From: Chitinophagaceae bacterium
GTDB lineage: Bacteria > Bacteroidota > Bacteroidia > Chitinophagales > Chitinophagaceae
Assembly: GCA_016786745.1 (NCBI GenBank)
Contig: JAEUVS010000164.1
Span: 1 to 64,000, forward strand
Reading direction: 5' to 3'
DNA: 64,000 bases
The stretch's first letter is position 1; each line of letters starts with the position of its first letter. The position numbers were made by a program, and so were the translations under genes. The notes under the pieces are model-generated. The model made no database searches, was not told the origin of the DNA, and saw nothing but the letters and a program-made list of their open reading frames with translations. This document shows, one piece after another, positions 38,340 to 47,976 of the stretch.

Positions 38340-39240
38340 GAACAGGTTTTTGTTTCTTCGAGCGTTGCAGGTAATCCCTTACTCTTTTCATCACCTCGTT
38401 GCTTAATGGAACCAGCGGCATCCTCAAATAATTTTCTATTAATCCCTCTTCGGCAAGAAACGCTTTTACCCCGGCAGGATTATTCTCAACAAATAAAATA
38501 TCGTATCCTTCAATCAATTCATCGTTGAGCTCTTTGGCCAAAGCAAAATCACCTTTCAAACACGCTCTCACCATGTCGGAGAAGCGTTGCGGAAAGCAAT
38601 TCGCAGCTACACTGATCACTCCATCCATTCCACACGCCATTTGCGGCAACGCCAGCGCATCGTCACCACTTACCACCATAAATTCTTCAGGGCAATCGCG
38701 CAGAATCTGCATGCACTGCGCCATATCGCCACTTGCTTCTTTGATGCCGGCTATATTATCTACCTCATTTGCGAGACGCAAAGTGGTTGCTGCAGACATA
38801 TTTCTTCCCGTTCTCCCGGGAACGTTATAAAGTATAACCGGTTTTGGAGAAACTTCAGCGAGCGCTTTATAGTGCTGGAAAATTCCTTCCTGCGAAGGTT
38901 TATTGTAATACGGGCTCGCGCTCAGTATAGCCACGGCTTCGTCGAGCGGAAAATTTTCAAGGTCGTTGATGAGGTCGGCCGTATCGTTGCCGCCAATTCC
39001 AACCACCACTGGAACACGGTTGCGCGCCCTATCGTAAGTAAAACGGATGATTTCCGACTTTTCCTTGTTCGTCAAAACCGGTGTTTCACCGGTTGTTCCG
39101 AGTGTAACAAGGTATTCAACTCCTCCCTCGATCACAAAGTCTATCACTTTGCCCAGGGAGTCAAGATCTATCGTTCCCCTGCTGTTGAGCGGCGTCACAA
39201 GCGCTACTCCCGTTCCACGCAACGTTTCCCGTAATGACAT
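38323..39240 (-). CDS. dapA: 4-hydroxy-tetrahydrodipicolinate synthase
   Basis: 305 residues. The class I aldolase-fold signatures are visible: GTGVALVTPL at the start, TLGTTGETPVLTNKEK, YYNKPSQEGIFQHYKAL, YNVPGRTGRN and GIKEASGD with the Schiff-base lysine. It condenses pyruvate and aspartate semialdehyde in the lysine/diaminopimelate path. It follows accA on the same strand after 9 bases, so they likely form an operon, and it overlaps rnz at its 3' end. Confidence 0.95.
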   Translation of the reverse strand: MSLRETLRGTGVALVTPLNSRGTIDLDSLGKVIDFVIEGGVEYLVTLGTTGETPVLTNKEKSEIIRFTYDRARNRVPVVVGIGGNDTADLINDLENFPLDEAVAILSASPYYNKPSQEGIFQHYKALAEVSPKPVILYNVPGRTGRNMSAATTLRLANEVDNIAGIKEASGDMAQCMQILRDCPEEFMVVSGDDALALPQMACGMDGVISVAANCFPQRFSDMVRACLKGDFALAKELNDELIEGYDILFVENNPAGVKAFLAEEGLIENYLRMPLVPLSNEVMKRVRDYLQRSKKQKPVLTQNR

Positions 39241-39249
39241 TTAATTAAA

Positions 39250-40275
39250 TTAATATTGGTTTGATTGATCGTTTTCCTGCGTAACCGGCTCCTGTTTTGG
39301 CTCCGGCATTTCATCCCAGAATCCCATCACACTGAATTTTTCTATGCGCTTTTCGATTCTTGTTTGCGGATCCATCGCCAGTAGTTCCCTTATCGCTTCT
39401 TTTAGATGAGGCTTCAGGTTACCCGCTGCTTCATCATAGTTCCAGTGCGCCCCTCCTGATGGCTCGGGAATAATCTTATCTATTAACCCGAAGCTGTACA
39501 TATTGTCGGGAGTAAGCTTCAACTGTTCCGCCGCCTTTTCTTTCTGCTCCCATGATCTCCATAAAATTGAGCTGCAGTTTTCAGGAGAGATAACGGTGTA
39601 CCACGAGTTCTCGAGCATAAACACCCTGTCGCCGATGCCAATGCCTAATGCGCCACCCGATGCGCCCTCACCAATGATTACACAAACAACCGGCACTTTC
39701 AATCTCATCATCTCATAAATATTCCTTGCTATTGCTTCTCCCTGTCCGCGCTCTTCAGCTTCAAGGCCGGGATATGCGCCCGGTGTATCAATAAGCGTAA
39801 CTACAGGTTTATTGAACTTTTCGGCAAGCTTCATCAACCGCAGCGCTTTCCTGTAGCCTTCAGGATTGGCCATCCCGAAATTACGCAGCTGCCTCATCTT
39901 TGTGTTGCTTCCCTTCTGTTGTCCTATCACCATCACCGTTTGCCCGTCGAGCGAAGCAAATCCTCCCACCATTGCCTTGTCGTCCCTCACATTCCTGTCG
40001 CCGAACAGCTCAACAAAATCCGTAAACATTTTCTCAATATACTTTTTAGTATATGGTCTGTCGGGATGACGACTAAGCTGAACTTTCTGCCATGGAGTAA
40101 GTTGCGAGGTGATTTCGCGCCGTTTCTCAACTATCTGCTGTTCCAGTTTGCGTATCGAGTCGGTTAGATCAACCTTGTTTTTTTCAGCCGATGCTTTCAG
40201 CTTTTCAATATCCTCAAAAAGGTCTCTTATCGGCTTCTCAAAATCAAGGAACTGCCTGTTTTTATCCTGGGGCAT
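39250..40275 (-). CDS. accA: Acetyl-CoA carboxylase carboxyltransferase subunit alpha
   Basis: 341 residues. The start [20 protein letters not shown], the coiled N-terminus, [17 protein letters not shown], and the crotonase-like core with [19 protein letters not shown] and [17 protein letters not shown] are all typical. With AccD it transfers the carboxyl group from biotin to acetyl-CoA, the first step of fatty-acid synthesis. Length is slightly above the usual 315-320 because of a Gln/Glu-rich tail. It is upstream of dapA and divergent from the dioxygenase-like gene. Confidence 0.96.
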   Translation of the reverse strand: MPQDKNRQFLDFEKPIRDLFEDIEKLKASAEKNKVDLTDSIRKLEQQIVEKRREITSQLTPWQKVQLSRHPDRPYTKKYIEKMFTDFVELFGDRNVRDDKAMVGGFASLDGQTVMVIGQQKGSNTKMRQLRNFGMANPEGYRKALRLMKLAEKFNKPVVTLIDTPGAYPGLEAEERGQGEAIARNIYEMMRLKVPVVCVIIGEGASGGALGIGIGDRVFMLENSWYTVISPENCSSILWRSWEQKEKAAEQLKLTPDNMYSFGLIDKIIPEPSGGAHWNYDEAAGNLKPHLKEAIRELLAMDPQTRIEKRIEKFSVMGFWDEMPEPKQEPVTQENDQSNQY

Positions 40276-40328
40276 ATAGCAAAGTAATAATTTATAAAAT
40301 TAAGAATAAAAAGTCATTCCTTTGATTC

Positions 40329-41279
40329 ATGGATAAACTGATCACTGGTATTCATCATATTACGGCCCTGGCTTCAGACGCTCAGCACAATATTGATTTT
40401 TATTGTGGAGTATTAGGTTTGAGGCTGGTAAAAAAAACGGTCAACTTCGACGCGCCCGAAGTGTACCATTTTTACTACGGTGATGAAATCGGTCAGCCCG
40501 GTACCATACTAACTTTTTTTCCCTACCAGGGATTATCAGGCGGGCGACATGGCAAAGGAATGTTAAACACCACAAGTTTTTCGCTTGCATCATCATCATT
40601 GGGATTTTGGGAAGAGAGATTAAAAAAGTTTGGCGTAAACTACAAAGGACCTTCAGACAGGTTTGAAGAAACGGTACTCTATTTTGAAGATGGTGATGGT
40701 CTTGGTCTCGAACTAATTTTCAGCGACAAAGATCAGCGTCCCGGTTTCACATACGGACATATTCCTGCCGAACATTCCATAAAAGGATTTTACGGCGCTG
40801 AGTTGTGGGTAGAAGGCTACGAAAAATCAGCCGCGTTACTCACCGAACAGATGGATCATGTTGCTATTGCTGAGAAGGGTAACCGCTTTCGCTACGCGGC
40901 AAAAGATGCACCCGGTCACTACATCGACCTGGTATGCATGCCTGATTCGCTTAGAGGATTGAGCGGCGCAGGAACCGTTCACCATATCGCATTCAGTACA
41001 CCTGACGCACAAACACAGCTCGATGCGCGCGTAAGGATATCGCAGCGAATGCTTAACCCGACACCCGTGCTCGACAGGAGTTATTTCACGTCAATTTATT
41101 TCCGCGAACCAGGAGGAATTCTCTTCGAAATTGCAACGGCCGGACCAGGGTTTATGATTGACGAAAAGAAGGAAGAACTCGGAACTTCGCTTAAGCTCCC
41201 GAACCAGTATGAGGCTTACCGCGAACAGATAGAAAAAACAGTTGTGCCGATAAATCTTAACTTTGAGAAATACAGGTAA
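40329..41279 (+). CDS. Ring-cleaving dioxygenase-like VOC protein (MhqO/MhqA family)
   Basis: 316 residues with two VOC halves. The first begins GIHHITALASDAQHNIDFY (His9/His10), the second VHHIAFSTPDAQTQ. A late Glu in GGILFEIATAGPGF completes a plausible 2-His-1-Glu metal site. This is the pattern of the MhqO/YkcA/YdfO ring-cleaving dioxygenase group, which helps bacteria tolerate quinones and catechols. The stop overlaps the next start (TAATG), coupling it to an MhqD-like esterase. Confidence 0.78.
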   Translation: MDKLITGIHHITALASDAQHNIDFYCGVLGLRLVKKTVNFDAPEVYHFYYGDEIGQPGTILTFFPYQGLSGGRHGKGMLNTTSFSLASSSLGFWEERLKKFGVNYKGPSDRFEETVLYFEDGDGLGLELIFSDKDQRPGFTYGHIPAEHSIKGFYGAELWVEGYEKSAALLTEQMDHVAIAEKGNRFRYAAKDAPGHYIDLVCMPDSLRGLSGAGTVHHIAFSTPDAQTQLDARVRISQRMLNPTPVLDRSYFTSIYFREPGGILFEIATAGPGFMIDEKKEELGTSLKLPNQYEAYREQIEKTVVPINLNFEKYR

Positions 41280-41899
41280 TGCATCAGAAGCATGTGATGG
41301 TTAAAGGAAAGAAGCTGGGAGAAGCAGACAAGGTGCTGATAATGATTCATGGCCGTGGAGCGAGTGCAGAAAGTATTTTGTCACTTGCGGATTACCTGAA
41401 TGTGAATGATTATACGCTGCTTGCGCCGGAAGCTACAGGTAACACCTGGTATCCTTATTCTTTCCTCGCGCCACCGTTTAATAATGAACCCTGGTTGTCG
41501 TCCGCACTCGATATTCTTGGCGAAATCCTCGAGGACGTAAATAACAGCGGAATCAGGAGCGACAATACATACTTTCTCGGCTTTTCGCAGGGAGCCTGCC
41601 TTACACTCGAATTTGTTGCGAGAAATGCGCAGCGCTTCGGTGGAGTTGCAGCATTTACAGGTGGCCTGATAGGCGACAGGGTGTATGAAGATAACTATGC
41701 CGGTGATTTCGGAATGACGCCGGTGTTTATTGGCTCCAGTGATCCCGATGCACACATTCCCGTCGCAAGGGTGCATGAAACAACAACCATCCTGAAGAAA
41801 CTGAATGCGAATGTTACCGAGAAAATATATCCAAATATGGGGCACACCGTGAGTGAAGATGAAATTGAGATTGTAAATAGTACTATTTTCACGGTGTAA
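41279..41899 (+). CDS. Alpha/beta-hydrolase (phospholipase/carboxylesterase, MhqD-like)
   Basis: 206 residues. The catalytic triad can be read: Ser103 in FLGFSQGA, Asp in SSDPDAHIP, His in NMGHTVSEDE. IMIHGRGASAES supplies the oxyanion region. The size and motifs match the small carboxylesterase/YpfH group that includes MhqD. Overlap with the preceding MhqO-like gene suggests one job for both. It has no signal peptide, so it should be cytoplasmic. The substrate is inferred from the pairing only. Confidence 0.8.
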   Translation: MHQKHVMVKGKKLGEADKVLIMIHGRGASAESILSLADYLNVNDYTLLAPEATGNTWYPYSFLAPPFNNEPWLSSALDILGEILEDVNNSGIRSDNTYFLGFSQGACLTLEFVARNAQRFGGVAAFTGGLIGDRVYEDNYAGDFGMTPVFIGSSDPDAHIPVARVHETTTILKKLNANVTEKIYPNMGHTVSEDEIEIVNSTIFTV

Positions 41900-42003
41900 A
41901 ACCAACGCAAGTCTTACCGCTTATCCATCGCTTTGCTTTTAAACGTTATCCGTCTCTCATTACTTTATCCGTTGGACTTACACCAATAAAATTTATTTAT
42001 CAC

Positions 42004-42228
42004 ATGACTGAAAGAGTGATGAATGAAAAAGTCTACAACAGGATTAAGGCTGTACTTGCAGAAGAACGAAAAACTAACATGTGGCTTGCAGAGAAATTGC
42101 AAATGAGCCCTAACACCGTATCTAAGTGGTGCACCAACCAGATGCAACCGACCATTGAAACATTGTTCCGGATTGCCGGCGTGCTGGATGTGGAAGCGCG
42201 TGATCTGCTGGTGTCGTCCAGGAAGTAA
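42004..42228 (+). CDS. Small XRE-family HTH protein
   Basis: 74 residues that consist of little but one HTH_3-type domain: MWLAEKLQMSPNTVSKWCTNQMQPTIETLFRIA, quoted in part as LAEKLQMSPNTVSKWCTN. A second ATG at 42019 is possible. It is clearly paralogous to the small XRE protein at 63104, sharing the NxxxNRI..VLAE, WLAEKL, WC.N.MQP.IETL and DLL.SS positions. It is monocistronic in appearance. Targets are unknown. Three TTATCC hexamers (41921, 41946 and 41965) lie upstream. Confidence 0.8.
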   Translation: MTERVMNEKVYNRIKAVLAEERKTNMWLAEKLQMSPNTVSKWCTNQMQPTIETLFRIAGVLDVEARDLLVSSRK

Positions 42229-42371
42229 CCGCGCATCGCAACCAAAGCCGCGCACGTTCCAGGCACATGGATAGGGTGTAATTAATTTGCTGTCTGCCAA
42301 CTCCTACAGACGCCCAACGGGTATGTCTTTTGATGTATCAAACTTTATTCTTCACGAATAAAGGCAACGAT

Positions 42372-42902
42372 ATGTCAATAGCATGGAAGGCAGATCCTGC
42401 ACACACGGAAATACAGTTTAAAGTTAAACATCTGATGATCACTACCGTAACAGGTTATTTCAGAAAGTTTGACCTTGAAGTGGTTACTGAAACTGAAGAT
42501 TTCAACTCCACTACATCCATCAATTTCACGGCCGATTCCAGCTCAATTGACACAAATAATGCCCAGCGTGATACTCACCTGAAATCCGGCGATTTTTTCA
42601 ATGCGGAAAAATATGGCCGGATCCAGTTTACAGGAACACGATATGAGGCACTGAACGACAAGGCCACGCTCCAGGGTAACCTTACCATAAGAGGCATCAC
42701 CAAGCCCATCACCCTTGATGTAAACTTTGCCGGAACCGTTGTAGATCCTTATGGTCAGAAAAAAGCCGGATTTGCTGTTACCGGCCGAATAAGCCGTAAA
42801 GAATTTGAACTGAAATGGAATGCCGTTACCGAAGCAGGAAGTGTAGTGGTATCCGATGAAGTAAGAATCGTTGCGGATATACAACTGATACAGCAACAAT
42901 AA
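42372..42902 (+). CDS. YceI-family lipocalin-like protein
   Basis: 176 residues from the ATG at 42372 (MSIAWKADPAHTEIQFKVKH); starts at 42330/42333 add residues with no family support. It has the YceI beta-barrel pattern: DPAHTEIQFKVKHLMI, INFTADSSSIDTNNAQRDTHLKS, and GNLTIRGITKPITLDV. YceI proteins bind long isoprenoids; here there is no signal peptide, so it would be cytosolic, as is common in Bacteroidota. It is a paralogue of the gene at 58450. A hairpin follows at 42948. Confidence 0.9.
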   Translation: MSIAWKADPAHTEIQFKVKHLMITTVTGYFRKFDLEVVTETEDFNSTTSINFTADSSSIDTNNAQRDTHLKSGDFFNAEKYGRIQFTGTRYEALNDKATLQGNLTIRGITKPITLDVNFAGTVVDPYGQKKAGFAVTGRISRKEFELKWNAVTEAGSVVVSDEVRIVADIQLIQQQ

Positions 42903-42947
42903 CGTATTTCTCTATATCTTCAGGAAGCAGACCAGATCATCACACTC

Positions 42948-42968
42948 AAACCGCTTGGCGGTTTTAAA
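42948..42968 (+). terminator. Probable terminator after the YceI gene
   Basis: AAACCGC-ttg-GCGGTTT followed by TAAATT. Short stem with a weak T-tract. Confidence 0.5.
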
Positions 42969-43005
42969 TTCAGCGCTGCGCACTTAACGCTTTAATTTTT
43001 GCCGT

Positions 43006-43857
43006 ATGACATTTGGAATGAATTCCTTCCTGTTCGTATCTCCATTCACGAACGACAGCCTTCATCTCATAAAAAAAATCAAAGCCTGGGGTTTCGACTC
43101 GATAGAACTTCCCATTGAAGATGTTAGTCATGTTGACGCCAAAGTGATCAAAAAGGCGCTTGATGACAACGGAATTATATGCGGTTCTGTTTGCGGTGCA
43201 ATGGGACCCGACAGAGATCTACGCGGCACAAAACAGCAGCAGCAAACGGCAATTGACTATCTTAAAGGATTAATGGATATAATGGCGGAAATAAATTCGC
43301 CTGTGCTCGTTGGTCCGTTGTATTCCGCTGTGGGCCGGGCAGATGCGAAAACGGATGATGAATTTAAAAAGCAGTGGCACCTTGTAGTGAATAATATGAA
43401 GGAGGTTGCAGTGCATGCTAAACAGCGAAAAGTGAAACTCGCGGTGGAACCGCTGAACCGCTATGAAACTGATTTTATCAATACATGTGCGCAGGTAATG
43501 CAGTTGGTGAAGGATGTAGGAGGAGATGAGATGGGAGTGCTGCTCGATACCTATCACATGAATATCGAAGAAAAAAACTCGGCTGATGCCATCCGGCTCG
43601 CCGGCGACAGGTTATATCATTTTCATGCATGCGGCTGCGATCGCGGAACGCCGGGTAATGATCATATCAACTGGAAGAGTATTGTTGAGGCGTTGAGAGA
43701 GATAAAATATGATCGCAGCGCGGTGATTGAATCGTTTACAACTGATGTGAAGGTGATAGCGAAGGCTGCTTCTATCTGGCGCCAGTTTGAACCTTCGCAG
43801 GAAGATATTGCCGTGAAGGGATTGAAATTTTTGAAAGAGGCTTTCGGCAGGCGATGA
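43006..43857 (+). CDS. Sugar epimerase of the DTE/allulose-3-epimerase type (TIM barrel)
   Basis: 283 residues, xylose-isomerase-like TIM barrel. Catalytic and metal residues of the D-tagatose/D-psicose 3-epimerase group can be read: Glu in LAVEPLNRYE, Asp/His in VLLDTYHMNIEE, HACGCDRGTPGNDHINW (family HxxxNxRGxxGxxHxxW) and final Glu in AVIESF. It should epimerise a ketose at C3 or a related sugar. The genes downstream act on oxidised sugars, so an altered substrate such as a keto-sugar is possible. 71 bases separate it from the next gene. Confidence 0.78.
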   Translation: MTFGMNSFLFVSPFTNDSLHLIKKIKAWGFDSIELPIEDVSHVDAKVIKKALDDNGIICGSVCGAMGPDRDLRGTKQQQQTAIDYLKGLMDIMAEINSPVLVGPLYSAVGRADAKTDDEFKKQWHLVVNNMKEVAVHAKQRKVKLAVEPLNRYETDFINTCAQVMQLVKDVGGDEMGVLLDTYHMNIEEKNSADAIRLAGDRLYHFHACGCDRGTPGNDHINWKSIVEALREIKYDRSAVIESFTTDVKVIAKAASIWRQFEPSQEDIAVKGLKFLKEAFGRR

Positions 43858-43928
43858 GCCCAGCGGAGCTACGTCCGCCGCAGGCGAAATTTATTAAAGC
43901 GGCAACCAATAAATGAACCGTTCTAACA

Positions 43929-46900
43929 ATGAAAAATATATTTTATTTTCTTTTCTCTTTTTTTCTTTTTTCTTGCAGCGACAGCACAAATAATAATTTT
44001 TCAAACTCAACAGACACCTTATCCGAAGAACAACGCCACCTGGCGCAAAACGCACTGAAAAGCCTGAAAATAACCGATGGCCTTTCAGTAAACATGATGG
44101 CCTCGGAACCCGTACTCCGCAACCCGACAAATATTGACGTGGACGACCGCGGAAGAATCTGGGTAACAGAAGCATTCAACTATCGCCCGTTCCGGAACAC
44201 CACCACTACTCCTGAAGGCGACAGAATACTTATCCTCGAAGATAAAGACGGCGACGGCGTGGCCGAATCGCACAAGGTATTCTACCAGGGTCCTGAAATC
44301 AACGCACCACTTGGCATCTGTATCGTCGACGATAAAGTAATCGTTTCCCAAAGCCCGTTCGTGTGGGCATTTTATGATGACAACCACGACGACAGCGCAG
44401 ACAGAAAAGAAGTGATTTTCCAGGGCATAGCCGGTGAACAACATGATCACGGCATGCACGCATTCATCGCAGGACCCGACGGTAAACTCTATTTCAATTT
44501 TGGTAATGCCGGGGAAACACTGCGCGACAAAAACAATAAACCCGTAATGGACCAATACGGCGATTCTATTGGTTCACACAAATACAAACAGGGGCAGGTT
44601 TTTCGCTGCGATCCCGATGGATCGAATGTTGAACGGCTCGGTCATAACTTCCGTAACAACTACGAAGTGGCAGTAGATAGCTACGGTACAATGTGGCAAA
44701 GCGATAACGATGATGATGGTAACAGGGGAGTGCGCATCAACTACGTAATGGAATTTGGAAATTTTGGATACACCGATGAAATGACAGGCGCGCCATGGCA
44801 GGCCAACAGGATAAATATAGAAGACTCTATTCCTTATCGCCATTGGCATCTTAATGATCCTGGCGTTGTGCCGAACCTGCTGCAAACCGGCGCCGGTTCT
44901 CCTACCGGAATGGTTGTTTATGAAGGAACACTTTTACCTGAGAGATTCAGGAACCAGGTTATCCATTGCGAACCCGGGCAAAATGTTGTCCGCGCATATC
45001 CAGTTGAAAAGGATGGTGCAGGTTACAAAGCTTCAATAGAAAATATTCTAACCGGCGAAAAAGACCAGTGGTTCAGACCCTCCGATGTATGCGTTGCGCC
45101 TGATGGTTCACTGATCGTTGCCGACTGGTACGATCCGGTTGTTGGTGGTCATGACGCGCGCGACAAAGAAAGCGGTCGCATATACCGTATTGCTCCCGAC
45201 GGTGCGTCGTATAAAATTCCTGTGTTCGACTATGCAACTCCCGAAGGCGCGGTGAAGGCATTGCAAAATCCAAATCTTGTAGTAAGGAGAAAAGCATGGA
45301 TCGCGCTTCAGCAAATGGGTATTAAGGCTGTTCCTGAACTCGAAAAACTCTGGTCGTCGAAAGAAAGCGACCGGATGCGCGCACGTGCATTCTGGGCGCT
45401 CGCGAAAATGGAGGGCGGATCGAAATATATTGATGCTGCAATAAAAGATAATAATCCCGATGTGCGAATTGCGGGTATCCGTGCGGCACGTGAGTTGAAT
45501 GCGAACGTGATTGGAGTAGTTAAATCGTTGATGAACGATAAAGATCCACAGGTAAGAAGAGAATGCATCATCGCATTGCATCGGAATAAATCACCTGAGG
45601 CTGCGTCGTTGTGGGTTACTCTCGCCGACCAGTACGATGGAAAAGATCGTTGGTATCTCGAAGCCTTGGGTATCGGTGCTGCTCATCAATGGGATGATTT
45701 TTTTGGTGCATATCTGGCAAAGCATCCCTATCCGCTCCAAACTGCACAAGGTCGTGATATAGTGTGGCGTTCGCGCAGCGATAAAAGCCTTCCGTTCCTG
45801 GTTTCGCTTGCAAGCGATGTAACTGTCGACATCAAATCAAGACTCAGGTATTTCCGTGCGTTCGATTTTAACACCGGTCAGAAAAAAACCGAAGCGTTGT
45901 TGAATATGATCGCCGCTAATAAAACGAACGATCCGCAACTGAACGCAGTGCTGTTGCAGGCCCTGGATGAAAAAGTGGTTCAGCGTACACCCGTAGCCAG
46001 GGCCGCGCTGAACAGCGTGGTTAAGTCGGCGTATGGTTCAAAAACCTACATCGACCTCACGGATAAATATGAGCTGAAACAGGAAGCGCCGCAACTGTTG
46101 GCAATGGCGATTAACAATCCAACAGACAAACTTGCACCCGATGCTATCAATCTTATTTTCGAATTTGATAAAGGGAATTTGATATTATCTGTTTTGAAGG
46201 GCAATGATTACGCAAAGACGACCGCACTGCTTACAGCAATGGGCAATTCAGGCGAATGGGCGGGAATGAAGATGATGGAAAACATTGCGCAAAGCAAAAA
46301 ATATCCCGATTCGATACGCATTACTGCTTTAAAGAACTTAGGAAAAAGCTGGGGCGGTGGTGATATGATAAATGGCCTGATCCAGGCGGATAGACTTCCT
46401 TCTAACCTGATTCAACCGGCGCTTGAAGGCATAGAAGGTGGCCCGCAAAAAAATCTCGTGATAGACGCGAAGCAGCATTTGTCTAAAAACAGCGGGCAGC
46501 CAAAAGAATCTTTCGATCGGGAGGCTGTTCTCGCGTTAAATGGTAATGCTTCGAATGGTGCGACTGTATTCAAAAATAATTGCGCAATTTGTCATAGGGT
46601 GAAAAATGAAGGCACTGATTTTGGTCCGGCCCTTTCAGAAATTGGAACAAAGCTTCCGAAAGATGCATTGCTTGATGCGATTGTAGAGCCTTCATCGGGA
46701 ATTAGTTTTGGATTTGAAACTACGGAGCTGCAGCTGAAGAATGGCTCGTCACAACAGGGCCTTCTTGCAGAAAAAACAAATACAGAGATTGGCCTGAAGC
46801 TGCCTGGAGGAACGGTTAATAAGGTGAAGACAGGAGATGTTAAAGTGATGAAAGTGTTACCTGTTTCGATGATGCCGGATTTACATGAAACAATGTCGAA

Positions 46901-46952
46901 GCAGGAACTGGCAGACTTACTCGCATATCTTGGAAATTTAAAGAGAAAATAA
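43929..46952 (+). CDS. PVC-type membrane-bound dehydrogenase/c-type cytochrome lipoprotein
   Basis: 1007 residues. Lipoprotein signal with Cys16 (LFSCSDS). An NHL/PQQ-like beta-propeller (about residues 50-420) has VDDRGRIWVTEAFNYRPF and GEQHDHGMHAF; HEAT repeats (about 440-850) follow; and a C-terminal cytochrome c domain has Cys885-x-x-Cys888-His889 (NCAICHRV) and the axial Met probably in VSMMPDL. This is the domain order of 'PVC-type heme-binding CxxCH' proteins, thought to oxidise sugars or glycosides. It sits upstream of ThuA and SDR genes and near a GMC dehydrogenase, to which it may supply electron transfer. Confidence 0.88.
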   Translation: MKNIFYFLFSFFLFSCSDSTNNNFSNSTDTLSEEQRHLAQNALKSLKITDGLSVNMMASEPVLRNPTNIDVDDRGRIWVTEAFNYRPFRNTTTTPEGDRILILEDKDGDGVAESHKVFYQGPEINAPLGICIVDDKVIVSQSPFVWAFYDDNHDDSADRKEVIFQGIAGEQHDHGMHAFIAGPDGKLYFNFGNAGETLRDKNNKPVMDQYGDSIGSHKYKQGQVFRCDPDGSNVERLGHNFRNNYEVAVDSYGTMWQSDNDDDGNRGVRINYVMEFGNFGYTDEMTGAPWQANRINIEDSIPYRHWHLNDPGVVPNLLQTGAGSPTGMVVYEGTLLPERFRNQVIHCEPGQNVVRAYPVEKDGAGYKASIENILTGEKDQWFRPSDVCVAPDGSLIVADWYDPVVGGHDARDKESGRIYRIAPDGASYKIPVFDYATPEGAVKALQNPNLVVRRKAWIALQQMGIKAVPELEKLWSSKESDRMRARAFWALAKMEGGSKYIDAAIKDNNPDVRIAGIRAARELNANVIGVVKSLMNDKDPQVRRECIIALHRNKSPEAASLWVTLADQYDGKDRWYLEALGIGAAHQWDDFFGAYLAKHPYPLQTAQGRDIVWRSRSDKSLPFLVSLASDVTVDIKSRLRYFRAFDFNTGQKKTEALLNMIAANKTNDPQLNAVLLQALDEKVVQRTPVARAALNSVVKSAYGSKTYIDLTDKYELKQEAPQLLAMAINNPTDKLAPDAINLIFEFDKGNLILSVLKGNDYAKTTALLTAMGNSGEWAGMKMMENIAQSKKYPDSIRITALKNLGKSWGGGDMINGLIQADRLPSNLIQPALEGIEGGPQKNLVIDAKQHLSKNSGQPKESFDREAVLALNGNASNGATVFKNNCAICHRVKNEGTDFGPALSEIGTKLPKDALLDAIVEPSSGISFGFETTELQLKNGSSQQGLLAEKTNTEIGLKLPGGTVNKVKTGDVKVMKVLPVSMMPDLHETMSKQELADLLAYLGNLKRK

Positions 46953-46967
46953 CCGGCATGGTTCACT

Positions 46968-47020
46968 GTCTTCCCGAACCGGGGCGAAGCCCTGTGTGAG
47001 GGATCGGCGGTGAAACACAG
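46968..47020. repeat. GTCATCCCGA-type dispersed repeat, copy 2
   Basis: GTCTTCCCGAACCGGGGCGAAGCCCTGTGTGAGGGATCGGCGG region, with stem GGGGC-gaa-GCCCT. It lies between the PVC-type gene and thuA. Confidence 0.75.
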
Positions 47021-47046
47021 CTGGCGATAAATAAGAAATATTTACG

Positions 47047-47967
47047 ATGAGAAAATGTCTGTTACTGATTTCTATTTTTTGTTTTTATATTTCCTGTTCT
47101 ACAACACTCCAGAATGAGAAAGAGAAACAGGAAGAGAGCGATACTGTGGTAAAAAAGAAAATCGTTTTAATACCCGGCAATGATAGCCACGGAGTGGGCG
47201 AACACGAACATCTCGGCGGCTGCCAGCTACTCGCAAAATTGCTGAACGAAAATGTTGCCGGCGTGAACGCTGTTGTCACAGAACAGGGTTGGCCAAAAGA
47301 CACCACCATTCTCAACGACGCCGATGCGATTGTAATGTATTCTGATGGTGGTGAGGGCCACATGGTGATTCCACACATGGCACACATCGACAGCCTGATG
47401 AAGAAAGGTGTGGGCCTGGTAAATCTTCACTACGCTGTTGAAATACCGAAAGGCGAGAATGGAGAGAAATTTCTTCAATGGGTTGGTGGATATTTCGAAG
47501 CCAACTGGTCGGTAAATCCGCATTGGACCGCCCACTTCGATTCACTTCCGGATCATCCCATCACGCATGGGGTTAAACCTTTTGCTGCAAACGATGAATG
47601 GTATTATCACATGCGTTTTGTTGAGAATGATAACAATCTCGTTTCCATACTGAGAAAACTGCCGCCAGACTCAAGCCTAACCCGTCCCGATGGACCCCAC
47701 GAAGGAAATCCCGAAGTGAGGAAAGCTGTATTAGAAGAAAAGCAACCGCAAACTGTTGCCTGGGCCTACACACGACCGAATGGCGGCAGAGGATTTGGAT
47801 TTACAGGGGCACATGTACACAGAAACTGGATGAACGATGATTTCCGTAAACTTGTGCTAAACGCCATTGTGTGGGCCGCTAAAATTGAAGTGCCGGAAAA
47901 TGGTGTTCCATCTAAAACTCCGACAGAGCAGGAGATGGTTGCCCTGCAAAAGAAGGGGAAAGAATAA
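47047..47967 (+). CDS. ThuA-domain lipoprotein
   Basis: 306 residues. Lipoprotein signal with Cys17 (FYISCST). The class-I-glutamine-amidotransferase-like ThuA fold begins KIVLIPGNDSHGVGEHEH and includes VMYSDGGEGHMV, GLVNLHYAVEIP, DEWYYHMRF and AWAYTRPNGGRGFGFTGAHVH, quoted as RPNGGRGFGFTGAHVH. ThuA proteins act on trehalose-derived 3-keto sugars in rhizobia. In Bacteroidota, secreted ThuA proteins with PVC-type cytochromes and isomerases are common. The SDR gene starts 9 bases later. Confidence 0.88.
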   Translation: MRKCLLLISIFCFYISCSTTLQNEKEKQEESDTVVKKKIVLIPGNDSHGVGEHEHLGGCQLLAKLLNENVAGVNAVVTEQGWPKDTTILNDADAIVMYSDGGEGHMVIPHMAHIDSLMKKGVGLVNLHYAVEIPKGENGEKFLQWVGGYFEANWSVNPHWTAHFDSLPDHPITHGVKPFAANDEWYYHMRFVENDNNLVSILRKLPPDSSLTRPDGPHEGNPEVRKAVLEEKQPQTVAWAYTRPNGGRGFGFTGAHVHRNWMNDDFRKLVLNAIVWAAKIEVPENGVPSKTPTEQEMVALQKKGKE

Positions 47968-47976
47968 TTTTTTCTC

